Shown here piece after piece: positions 1-5,687 of a DNA stretch of 6,791 bases. Below the pieces are notes generated by a model that searched no databases, was not told the DNA's origin, and worked only from the letters and a program-made list of their open reading frames with translations. The stretch comes from Lachnospiraceae bacterium UBA4260 (GTDB taxonomy: Bacteria; Bacillota; Clostridia; Lachnospirales; Lachnospiraceae). The stretch spans positions 149,971 to 156,761 of the forward strand of contig DGWK01000032.1 in NCBI GenBank assembly GCA_002395235.1. Direction: 5' to 3'. Positions within the stretch are counted from its first letter, which is position 1. The number at the start of each line of letters is the position of its first letter. Position numbers and translations under genes: made by a program.

Positions 1-227
1 ACCTTGAAGCACCCCAGGAGTTCATACATCGGAAAATAGCGCCAGAACAGGAATACCAGCAGCATGGGGACCAGCATCAGATACAGACGCCAGTCTTTAA
101 GAACGGTCTGACCTACGTGCTGCCAATAATGCTTTTCCACGTCGTCGCGGACGGCCTGTTCCGGATCTTCCCGATATGTCCCCGACTCTTGGTCGTAGAC
201 GAGGAAATCCGCCGCCTTAGCTTTCAT
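1..227 (-). CDS. LplB-type sugar ABC transporter permease, N-terminal part (runs off the window)
   Basis: Partial gene: 75 codons are present and the rest lies beyond base 1. Residues 1-47 are polar and charged, a longer cytoplasmic lead than usual. They are followed by a membrane span at about residues 48-66 and the sequence RYFPMYELLGCFK. That pattern, a first span then a Tyr-Phe-Pro-Met-Tyr motif and a Phe-Lys, is typical of LplB/YtcP-type permeases of carbohydrate ABC importers (CUT1 group), which in this group often carry acidic or pectin-type oligosaccharides. The ATG at 227 has a GGAGG six bases upstream (238-234). The start overlaps the end of the preceding membrane protein gene by 11 bases, so the two are translationally coupled. 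The substrate is inferred only from the neighbouring pectinesterase. Partner permease and binding-protein genes would be expected beyond the window. Confidence 0.72.
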   Translation of the reverse strand, partial: MKAKAADFLVYDQESGTYREDPEQAVRDDVEKHYWQHVGQTVLKDWRLYLMLVPMLLVFLFWRYFPMYELLGCFK

Positions 228-807
228 AATTTACCTCCTTTTCCGTTCCCTCCTTCGCGTTTATGCGGAGCAGGTAATGTATTTGATCTTCATAGACCCC
301 GTCCAGCCTACGGGCTATCCAGATGATCACGAATGTAAAGAGCATTGAGAGGCTGTCTGTCGTATAGAAGCCCACAATGTTCGCCGGTTCTGCGCCCAGG
401 AGAAGAGCCACAATTGCCCTTCCGGTCTGCATGAGCAGCAGAACAAGGATCGGATACAACATACCCCATGTATTTGTCCGAACCTTTTCTTTGCCGACCT
501 TTATCAAAATATAAACAGAAATCAGTGAGAAGATGTTACCCACTATATAGATCAGATACTGATGAGCTGCCGCTCCGGACATGAAGCAATAGACAACTCC
601 CCCCAGCGCGGCGTGGATGACTCCCCAGTATCCCCACCGCATATAAACAATCGTTGTGATCGCCGCCACAAGTGACACCGTAAAAGGCTGTCCCGGGAAC
701 CAGAACCTGGCCGCCATCACTATGATAAACTCGAAGATGACCAGCATGACGGCAAACATCGTGAGGTCGATCGCCCGATATTGTTTCCAACTTCGCTGTT
801 TTCTCAC
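217..807 (-). CDS. ECF transporter S component-like integral membrane protein
   Basis: A 196-residue hydrophobic protein with about six spans (roughly residues 15-33, 42-56, 62-80, 84-103, 115-137 and 150-166) and a charged C-terminal tail. The size, the span count and the small-residue-rich stretch IHAALGGVVYCFMSGAA (about 64-80) resemble substrate-binding S components of energy-coupling factor vitamin transporters. The match is from general character, not from a diagnostic motif. The start codon is GTG; an ATG 16 bases upstream (823-821) is closed after four codons by TAA. The Shine-Dalgarno is poor: only a GGA six bases before the GTG. It is first in a minus-strand operon with an LplB-type permease, which is odd because S components normally pair with EcfA/EcfT modules. 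It may instead be an accessory membrane protein of the sugar importer. Its ligand cannot be read from the sequence. Confidence 0.7.
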   Translation of the reverse strand: MRKQRSWKQYRAIDLTMFAVMLVIFEFIIVMAARFWFPGQPFTVSLVAAITTIVYMRWGYWGVIHAALGGVVYCFMSGAAAHQYLIYIVGNIFSLISVYILIKVGKEKVRTNTWGMLYPILVLLLMQTGRAIVALLLGAEPANIVGFYTTDSLSMLFTFVIIWIARRLDGVYEDQIHYLLRINAKEGTEKEVNYES

Positions 808-846
808 GTTAAATCCGGTTCATTCCTTTCACTCGAAAACGAAAAT

Positions 847-866
847 TTGTTAAAAATTGTTAAAAA
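847..866. repeat. Tandem 10-mer in the leader of the membrane-protein operon
   Basis: TTGTTAAAAA occurs twice in perfect tandem (847-856 and 857-866). It lies between the predicted minus-strand promoter and the GTG at 807, so it would sit in the early 5' leader or just downstream of the transcription start. The one-turn spacing suits a protein binding the same face of the helix, but AT-rich leaders produce such repeats by chance. Confidence 0.45.
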
Positions 867-879
867 TCCCTAAAACAAG

Positions 880-909
880 TGTATAAATTATAAAATATTG
901 AAATGTCAA
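880..909 (-). promoter_or_regulatory. Sigma-A-type promoter of the S-component/permease operon
   Basis: On the minus strand a perfect TTGACA (909-904) is followed after 18 bases by TATACA (885-880). This predicts a start near 873 and a leader of about 65 bases. A perfect TATAAT also lies at 892-887, but it is only 11 bases from the TTGACA and has no good -35 of its own, so the first pairing is preferred. Confidence 0.55.
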
Positions 910-1018
910 AAGTACATGGACAGAACAAGGTTATTTATATACAAAACAGACTTTTTCGGATATTTCCTTAAAAAACTTCGAGACAGGACGTATAATCGAT
1001 TTTGGCGAGTACTTTTGA
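906..1018. promoter_or_regulatory. Inverted 10-bp repeat spanning the divergent promoters (possible shared operator)
   Basis: TCAAAAGTAC at 906-915 is matched by its exact reverse complement GTACTTTTGA at 1009-1018, 103 bases apart. The left arm overlaps the -35 of the leftward promoter. The right arm begins a few bases downstream of the expected start of the rightward promoter. Arms placed at both promoters suggest one regulator controlling the sugar importer and the pectinesterase together, perhaps by looping. No regulator gene is in the window, so this is inference from position. Confidence 0.4.
968..996 (+). promoter_or_regulatory. Sigma-A-type promoter of the pectinesterase gene
   Basis: A perfect -10 TATAAT at 991-996 is preceded at the ideal 17-base spacing by TTAAAA (968-973, four of six matches to TTGACA). 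The predicted start near 1003 gives a leader of about 53 bases that includes the AAGGAG ribosome site at 1045-1050. Confidence 0.6.
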
Positions 1019-1055
1019 TCAATTTCACAAATTTTCCAATAGAAAAGGAGATTTT

Positions 1056-1919
1056 ATGGCGAAATCATACAACACTATCACCCCTTTTGACAATCTCCAA
1101 GAGGTATTTGATCGCGCATGTCCCGGTGACAAAATTCAACTTTCGGAAGGCGTGTTTCGTATTAAAGCGACTATTTTCGTGCCCGGCCTCACAATTTGCG
1201 GCGCCGGCAGCGACAAGACGATAATTGTCTGGGACGACTACGCGAACAAGATCCACGCCGACGGAAAGGAGTACAACACCTTCCGCACCTGGACGCTGGC
1301 GGTCTGCGCCGACCACGTCACAATGGAGGATCTGGCGGTCGTGAATGATGCCCTGCACCCGGAGACCAAGGGACAGGAAGTCGCTCTCACCGTCTACGCG
1401 GACGATTTCCACATGAGGAACTGCCGCCTTACCTCCACCCAGGACACGCTTTTCCTGGGGCCCCTCCCCGCTGATCTCATCGAGCGCTACGACGGGTTTC
1501 TTCCCGACCACCTGCGCCGCGACATGCGCTGCAGGCAATATTTTGACGGCTGCCTGATCGAAGGCACCGTGGATTTCATTTTCGGCTGCGGGGAGACACT
1601 GTTTCGCAGTTGCGAGATCCGCTCCCTCTACGATGTCCGCGAAGTGGGCTACGCCGCGGCGCCCGCCCACGCCCTCGAGCAGACTGAGGGCTTCACGTTC
1701 AAAAACTGCTGCTTCACGGCGGAGCCCTCCGTCCGGGACGGCTCCATCTACCTGGCAAGGCCCTGGCGCGACTACGGCCTGTGCCGCTTCGAGGACTGCG
1801 CTTACGGAAGCCACATCAGCCCTCTGGGCTTTGACAAGTGGAACGACACCGACCGCGACCGCACGGCGCGCTTCTACGAGACGCCGGCCGTCAGCGGGCG
1901 GGTGAAATGGGTGAAATAG
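1056..1919 (+). CDS. Cytoplasmic pectinesterase (pectin methylesterase, carbohydrate esterase family 8)
   Basis: A 287-residue right-handed beta-helix esterase that hydrolyses methyl esters of galacturonate units, releasing methanol. Family motifs appear in order: QEVAL (107-111, oxyanion Gln107), QDTLFLG (129-135, Gln129 and acid/base Asp130), VDFIFG (172-177, nucleophile Asp173) and YLARPW (232-237, Arg235 and Trp237 for substrate binding). The active site looks complete. There is no signal peptide and no membrane segment, so it should act in the cytosol on imported oligogalacturonides rather than on polymeric pectin. The start is the ATG at 1056, with AAGGAG five bases upstream. The reading frame is open back to a TTG at 1002, but that lacks a ribosome site and would lie at the transcription start. 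It is divergent from an LplB-type importer and followed by a strong terminator, so it is probably monocistronic. Confidence 0.93.
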   Translation: MAKSYNTITPFDNLQEVFDRACPGDKIQLSEGVFRIKATIFVPGLTICGAGSDKTIIVWDDYANKIHADGKEYNTFRTWTLAVCADHVTMEDLAVVNDALHPETKGQEVALTVYADDFHMRNCRLTSTQDTLFLGPLPADLIERYDGFLPDHLRRDMRCRQYFDGCLIEGTVDFIFGCGETLFRSCEIRSLYDVREVGYAAAPAHALEQTEGFTFKNCCFTAEPSVRDGSIYLARPWRDYGLCRFEDCAYGSHISPLGFDKWNDTDRDRTARFYETPAVSGRVKWVK

Positions 1920-1935
1920 ATTGCTTTATGGTGAT

Positions 1936-1969
1936 ACCGCCGCCCGGCTGCAGGCCGGGCGGCGGTTTT
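1936..1969 (+). terminator. Rho-independent terminator of the pectinesterase gene
   Basis: A 13-base-pair stem (arms 1936-1948 and 1954-1966) of almost pure G and C closes a five-base loop and runs into TTTT at 1966-1969. It starts 17 bases after the stop codon. The T tract is short, but the stem is very strong. Confidence 0.88.
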
Positions 1970-1973
1970 GCGC

Positions 1974-2094
1974 GGCGCCGGAGGCTTCGCGGCGGTTTGG
2001 CGGGGCGCCGGGGGGCTTCGCCGCGGCTTGACGGCGGAGCCGGAGGCATGGCCGCGGCTTGGCGGCTGCTTGGCGCGGCTTCGCCGGGGCCGCA
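1974..2094. repeat. GC-rich degenerate tandem array, unit about 30-31 bases
   Basis: Three units can be aligned: 1974-2003, 2004-2034 and 2035-2065, with a truncated, scrambled fourth at 2066-2094. Each unit opens with GGCGCCGG or GGAGCCGG, continues with a GGCTTCG or GGCATGG block, and ends in GGCGG or GACGG. The block is about 80% GC, much richer than the flanking AT-rich element. It begins right after the pectinesterase terminator. Frames through it are open only because of base composition; no gene is supported. Confidence 0.7.
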
Positions 2095-2101
2095 AACCGC
2101 C

Positions 2102-2308
2102 TTTAGGCACAAACTTGATTTTTCGCTATTTTGCCTCCCAATTTTTATCTCCCCCGTTGCTCTGATGTCTCCGATTGGAATCTGTTTTTTCCACAAAGCA
2201 CTCTCATGCCTAGTCCCATGGAAAAAGTCTTCATAAATTGGACCAAAACCACGTTTTCTCAGAAGCCTTTAGGATATGATTCCGCCGATTTGGCTGTTTA
2301 TGCCTAAA
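2102..2308. mobile_element. MITE-like quasi-palindromic element, copy 1
   Basis: A ~207-base AT-rich block bounded by inverted ends: TTTAGGCACAAAC (2102-2114) and GTTTATGCCTAAA (2296-2308) match at 12 of 13 positions. A second inverted pair is centred in it: TTTTTCCA at 2186-2193 and TGGAAAAA at 2219-2226. The element centre (2205) and the inner-pair centre (2206) coincide. A second copy in inverted orientation lies at 3494-3698 with the same length and layout. CCGCC flanks it on both sides (2097-2101, and 2311-2315 after a GT), which may be a target duplication. It has no coding capacity. Together with 2309-2466 it fills the gap between the pectinesterase and the nuclease-like gene. Confidence 0.55.
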
Positions 2309-2342
2309 GTCCGCCTTCGTCTCGCGAATCCGGCCGCCCCTC

Positions 2343-2371
2343 TTGTCTATCCATTCATGAAGTTATATAAT
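2343..2371 (+). promoter_or_regulatory. Sigma-A-type promoter of the nuclease-like gene
   Basis: TTGTCT (2343-2348) is followed after 17 bases by a perfect TATAAT (2366-2371). The predicted start near 2378 gives a leader of about 90 bases. Ribosome site candidates are AGGAGG (2449-2454) and AAAGGA (2455-2460), the latter six bases from the ATG. The promoter lies inside the interval bounded by the two MITE-like copies, so the gene carries its own expression signal. Confidence 0.6.
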
Positions 2372-2466
2372 TCTGGCAGTCGGACCGCAGAAACTGCTCC
2401 CGGCTATCTTATCTGTACTTCTATTCTAATCACATTTCATCTCCGTTCAGGAGGAAAGGACAAGTC

Positions 2467-3306
2467 ATGGAAATTCAACAAATCGTACAAACTGAAATCA
2501 CCCGTCTTCTTAATGAAAAAGTCCGCCTTGAGAATCTTCTGCGGGAATTGCCCGAGGGCGGCCTGATCATCACAAAATCCAATATTGGCGGCAAAACTTA
2601 TCACAAGTGGTACTCTTCCACAATCTCCGCAGACAGCGGCAAAAAAGTCCATAAGTATATCCCCAAAGCAGACAAACCGCTTGCCGCCGGCCTCGCCCGC
2701 AGACATTTTTACCTCAAGCAAATTGAGGAAGTCGACAATGAACTGGATGCTCTGAACACATATCTTTCAAAACATCGCCCTCCCACCGCTCTCGATTCCT
2801 TTTTAGATGATGCCTCGCTTGTGAATATTTTGAAAAAGGAGCTTCCTGCTCCGGAAGCCTCGCTGGCCGAGGAACTCAATAACTGGGTACATGCGGTTTA
2901 CGAAAAAAATCCCAATCATCCCGAAAAGCTGGTCGTCCCTACAGTAACCGGAGAAATGGTCCGCTCGAAGTCAGAAGCAATGATCCTGATGCTTCTTGAA
3001 TATTCCGGCATCCCGTACCGTTACGAATGCAGGCTGGATATCGACCGCAAGGCATATTATCCGGACTTTACAATACGCCATCCCTATACAGGTGAAATCT
3101 TTTACTGGGAACACGTCGGTATGCTCGACGATCCCTCCTATCGCTCGGATTTTCTTAACAAGCTCCACAAATATATCAATAACGGTCTGCTTCCGGACCA
3201 CAATCTGATTCTCACCTATGAAAGCGACGGCCATCCCCTTGATATTAAGATTGCCCTCGATAAAATCAGGGAATTCCTGTCATACGATGGACTTCTGACT
3301 GTTTGA
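2467..3306 (+). CDS. Hypothetical protein with a PD-(D/E)XK nuclease-like C-terminal domain
   Basis: A soluble 279-residue protein. Residues 1-28 form a likely coiled coil. Residues 33-66 hold a basic, aromatic block (KTYHKWYSSTIS, KKVHKYIPK) that could contact nucleic acid. Residues 76-100 form a second charged helix. The C-terminal half has SKSEA (Glu170), YYPDFTI (Asp200) and YWEHVGM (Glu215-His216), then a helix with LNKLHKY (Lys235, Tyr236). The order Glu, Pro-Asp-Phe, Glu-His-x-Gly-Met matches divergent PD-(D/E)XK folds in some Firmicute helicase-associated nucleases, where the usual Lys of ExK is replaced. This is motif reading, not a proven family. It is a lone gene with its own promoter. 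Its GC, by sampling lines, is about 42-57% against about 60-67% in the exporter gene, and it sits between two copies of a MITE-like repeat, which suggests acquisition. A defence or DNA-processing role is possible but unproven. Confidence 0.75.
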   Translation: MEIQQIVQTEITRLLNEKVRLENLLRELPEGGLIITKSNIGGKTYHKWYSSTISADSGKKVHKYIPKADKPLAAGLARRHFYLKQIEEVDNELDALNTYLSKHRPPTALDSFLDDASLVNILKKELPAPEASLAEELNNWVHAVYEKNPNHPEKLVVPTVTGEMVRSKSEAMILMLLEYSGIPYRYECRLDIDRKAYYPDFTIRHPYTGEIFYWEHVGMLDDPSYRSDFLNKLHKYINNGLLPDHNLILTYESDGHPLDIKIALDKIREFLSYDGLLTV

Positions 3307-3349
3307 CAGAACTGTATCACTCATTTTTGAAGGGAGAAAAAGTGGAGGA

Positions 3350-3500
3350 GACAAGGGATTTGTGCTGCTTAGGGAATCGCGTAGCGCAGAGATTTGTGTG
3401 GCGCAGGGAATTGTGCGGCGCAGGGAATAGCGTGGCGCGGAGATTTGTGTGGCGCAGGGATAGTGCAGCTCAGGGAATTACGTGGCGCAGGAATTAGGCA
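3350..3500. repeat. 17-base tandem array with 51-base super-period
   Basis: Eight units run from 3367 to 3500, six of exactly 17 bases and two of 16. The consensus is GCGCAGGGAATTGTGTG. A more degenerate unit precedes them (3350-3366). Unit starts are 3367, 3384, 3401, 3418, 3435, 3452, 3468 and 3485. Every third unit is most alike: units 2 and 5 differ at one base, and units 1, 4 and 7 share AGGGAAT followed by a CGT-type end. This shows expansion in three-unit blocks. It starts 44 bases after the stop of the nuclease-like gene, and its last unit runs into the edge of the second MITE-like element. No spacers are present. Confidence 0.85.
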
Positions 3501-3698
3501 TAATCGGCTATATTTGCAGAATCATCTCCCAATGACTTTCGGAAAATGGCTTTTTTTGATTAAAACAAGAGAGCTTTTTCCATAGATTTGGGCATAGTGA
3601 GGCTTTATGGAAAAAATATCTTCTAATCGCAGCTCTCGGCGCGCGGCACAAGGAAATTTTTGTCTATAAAATTGCAAAATAATGAATTTGTGCCAAAA
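3494..3698. mobile_element. MITE-like quasi-palindromic element, copy 2 (inverted relative to copy 1)
   Basis: The reverse complement aligns along its whole length with the block at 2102-2308. Shared blocks are GGCACAAA at the outer end, CGATT-GAA, TTTTTTCCA-AAAGC, ATGCC, ATGGAAAAAG, GATTC-GC, GCCGATT and TATGCCTAA at the inner end. The central inverted pair TTTTTCCATA (3575-3584) and TATGGAAAAA (3606-3615) is perfect over 10 bases. In the 43-base core 31 positions match. Its ends (TTAGGCATAA and TTTGTGCCAAAA) are less well paired than in copy 1, so it looks older or decayed. It lies between two convergent genes, where its symmetry could also stop transcription. No gene is visible in it. Confidence 0.55.
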
Positions 3699-3727
3699 AA
3701 GCGGAAGAATAATAGCTCGGCCGCTTT
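3695..3727 (-). terminator. Possible terminator for the exporter transcript
   Basis: Read on the minus strand, AAAGCGG (3727-3721) pairs with CCGCTTT (3704-3698) across a 16-base loop and ends in TTTTTT. The stem is short and the loop wide, so it is weaker than a typical intrinsic terminator. It lies about 110 bases past the stop of the ABC exporter gene. Confidence 0.35.
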
Positions 3728-3730
3728 CAG

Positions 3731-3813
3731 GCCATCATCTCGCGGGGATCCGCCGCGGCGCGGCTCTCTCACGCCATCATCCCGCGGGGATCCGCCGCGG
3801 CGCCCGGCGCCGC
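3731..3813. repeat. GC-rich direct repeat pair, period 42 bases, with a strong palindrome
   Basis: A ~31-base sequence beginning GCCATCAT occurs at 3731 and again at 3773 with a single difference over about 30 bases (T/C at the tenth base). Each copy contains CGCGGGGATCC and CCGCCGCGGCG. The second copy runs into GCGGCGCC-C-GGCGCCGC (3797-3813), a perfect 8+1+8 palindrome 24 bases past the stop of the minus-strand exporter gene. No T tract follows, so it is a 3' RNA or DNA structure rather than a standard terminator. Confidence 0.65.
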
Positions 3814-3836
3814 TAATTCGGATTTCGCCCCTCACC

Positions 3837-5687
3837 TCACTCCATCAGCCCGTCGGGATCTCCGATCCCGCCGCCGGTCTGCCGCGCCCAGAGGTCCGCG
3901 TACTCGCCGTCCGCGGCGATGAGCTCGGCGTGGGTGCCGTCCTCGACGATCTCGCCTTCCCGCAGGACCACGATCCGGTCAAGGCTCGCGACCGTGGAGA
4001 GGCGATGGGCGATCACGATGGAGGTGCGCCCCTTCATGAGATTCTGCAGGGCGGCCTGGATCAGCTGTTCGCTCTCGGAATCCAGCGCACTGGTGGCCTC
4101 GTCCAGTACCAGGATCGGCGCATCCGTCAAAATAGCGCGCGCAATAGCAATTCGCTGGCGCTGCCCGCCGGAGAGCTTTACGCCGCGCTCGCCGGTGATG
4201 GTATCGAACCCGTCCGGCAGCCGCTCGATGAACTCCAGCGCGTTGGCGTCGGCCGCCGCCTGCCGGATCTCTTCCGGGGTGGCTTCTGGGCGTCCGTAGG
4301 CGATATTTTCGGAGATGGTCCTGTGGAAGAGGAGCGGCTCCTGGGGCACATAGGCGATCCGGCGGCGCAGGCTCACCTGCGACACTTTGGAGATCTCCTG
4401 GCCGTCGACAAGGATCCGGCCTTCCTGGATGTCCACCAGGCGCAGCAGAAGGCGGGTTAGGGTAGTCTTTCCGGAGCCGGATTTTCCGACCAGCCCGATC
4501 CGCTGGCCGGCCGGTATATGCAGGTCAAAGTGCTCGAACACGGCAGTGGGATGCCCGCCGTCGGTGTACCAGAAGCTCAGGTCGGAGAAATCGATGTCGC
4601 CCTTCTCCACTACCAGGGCAGGCGCGTCCGGAAGGTCGGCGACAAGGCGGGGCTCGTCCAGGATCACCGTCATGTCGTGGGCGTCTCCCAGGGCGTGGTT
4701 GATACTTTGCATGACAGAAGTCAGCATGTTAAAGCGCAGGGTCAGGTTGTTGGTGTAGCTGAACATCATGACCAGAGTGCCCGCGCTGATGCCGAACCAG
4801 GCGTTTCCGCCCGCCAGAAAGAAGGTCAGGATGGCCATGATCACAACGATCATCGAGGAGGCGACGGCGCCGGAGAAGAGCGTCCCGCGCATGCGGCGGG
4901 AGTCATTGACATAGACTTCTTTGTTGATCTGCCCGAACAGGTCGCGCTCGTACTGCTCGCGCCCGGAGGTCTTGACGGCGAGAATGTTGGTGATGCTGTC
5001 GGAGAGCTCGCCGGAGAGGCGGTTCTGCGCGCCGGCGGTCTCAGCGCCCAGTTTCTGCAATTTTTTGAACAGGTGGTAGACCACAATACAGTAAATGAAA
5101 AGAAAGACGGCGACAATGAGCACGTACAGCGGGACCAGCGGCAGCAGGATGGCGATGATGAACACCACGGTCGCGGCCGCGGGAATGACGGAATAGGTCA
5201 GGGTCTGCATGAGCTGGTTGTAGGCGCTCGTGAACTTGCTGGTCTGGCTGACGAGGGAGCCGCCGTAGCGGTTGTTGTGGAACGTCATGGACTGGTTGGC
5301 CAGAACGTCGAAGCACATGGAAGACAGATCATAGTAGACCAGGATCTGCAGCTTCCACAGGCTGTAGTCCTGGAGCTTGCTGCAGACCTGTCCCAGCACG
5401 TTGCACAGAATCAGCGCGAGGATGTGGGGCCCGAAAACGGGAAAGACCTGGTCGGCCGTGACATGCGAAGTATTGATCCTGTCGATGATCCTCGCGATAA
5501 TCAGGGGATTGCCGAAGGTCAGAAAGTAAGCATACCCCGTGGAAGTGAGAAGATCCAGCAGGAAATAGGGCCAGTGGCCCAATGTTGCCTTGCCAAAATA
5601 GTAAAGGGTGCGTCCGGTGACGGAGGCATCTTTTTTTGTGCTGCGGATGGTGTTGTCGTTTTTATTATTATTCTTAATTCTGTTCAT
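3837..5687 (-). CDS. ABC exporter, fused permease and ATPase half-transporter (MsbA/MdlB type)
   Basis: A 616-residue half-transporter; two copies, or one with a partner, form a pump driven by ATP in the cytoplasmic membrane. The N-terminal region carries six spans (about 40-65, 85-105, two within 165-210, 270-292 and 297-315). The C-terminal ATPase is complete: Walker A GKSGSGKTT (401-409), Q-loop Gln449, signature LSGGQ (505-509), Walker B ILVLDE (525-530) and switch His561. The first ~22 residues are Asn/Lys-rich and cytoplasmic. The ATG at 5687 lies inside the end of the upstream radical SAM gene (14-base overlap), with only a weak AAGAAG as ribosome site, so translation is probably coupled. 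The exported substrate cannot be told: such proteins move drugs, lipids or peptides. No second half-transporter gene is next to it, so a homodimer is likely. A heterodimer with a distant partner is not excluded. Confidence 0.95.
   Translation of the reverse strand: MNRIKNNNKNDNTIRSTKKDASVTGRTLYYFGKATLGHWPYFLLDLLTSTGYAYFLTFGNPLIIARIIDRINTSHVTADQVFPVFGPHILALILCNVLGQVCSKLQDYSLWKLQILVYYDLSSMCFDVLANQSMTFHNNRYGGSLVSQTSKFTSAYNQLMQTLTYSVIPAAATVVFIIAILLPLVPLYVLIVAVFLFIYCIVVYHLFKKLQKLGAETAGAQNRLSGELSDSITNILAVKTSGREQYERDLFGQINKEVYVNDSRRMRGTLFSGAVASSMIVVIMAILTFFLAGGNAWFGISAGTLVMMFSYTNNLTLRFNMLTSVMQSINHALGDAHDMTVILDEPRLVADLPDAPALVVEKGDIDFSDLSFWYTDGGHPTAVFEHFDLHIPAGQRIGLVGKSGSGKTTLTRLLLRLVDIQEGRILVDGQEISKVSQVSLRRRIAYVPQEPLLFHRTISENIAYGRPEATPEEIRQAAADANALEFIERLPDGFDTITGERGVKLSGGQRQRIAIARAILTDAPILVLDEATSALDSESEQLIQAALQNLMKGRTSIVIAHRLSTVASLDRIVVLREGEIVEDGTHAELIAADGEYADLWARQTGGGIGDPDGLME

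Noticed and set aside
811..823. ATG upstream of the GTG start of the S-component-like gene
   Set aside because: It opens a four-codon frame ending in TAA and has no ribosome site at useful spacing, so it is not a start for the protein.
1002..1055. Upstream in-frame TTG start for the pectinesterase
   Set aside because: It lies at the predicted transcription start and lacks a ribosome site, while the ATG at 1056 has AAGGAG at ideal spacing.
1065..1814. 249-codon minus-strand open frame
   Set aside because: It lies opposite the pectinesterase, which has all catalytic motifs; the antisense protein is Ala/Val/Gly-rich without features.
3303..3497. 64-codon open frame through the 17-base array
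   Set aside because: The TTG start overlaps the stop of the previous gene, no ribosome site is clear, and the frame is open only because the repeat lacks stops.
3350..3500. CRISPR array
   Set aside because: Units are contiguous and degenerate with no unique spacers, and no cas genes are present. The same holds for the other three arrays.
3660..4460. 266-codon plus-strand open frame
   Set aside because: It covers the GC-rich repeats and the antisense of the ATPase domain. There is no ribosome site and no recognisable domain.
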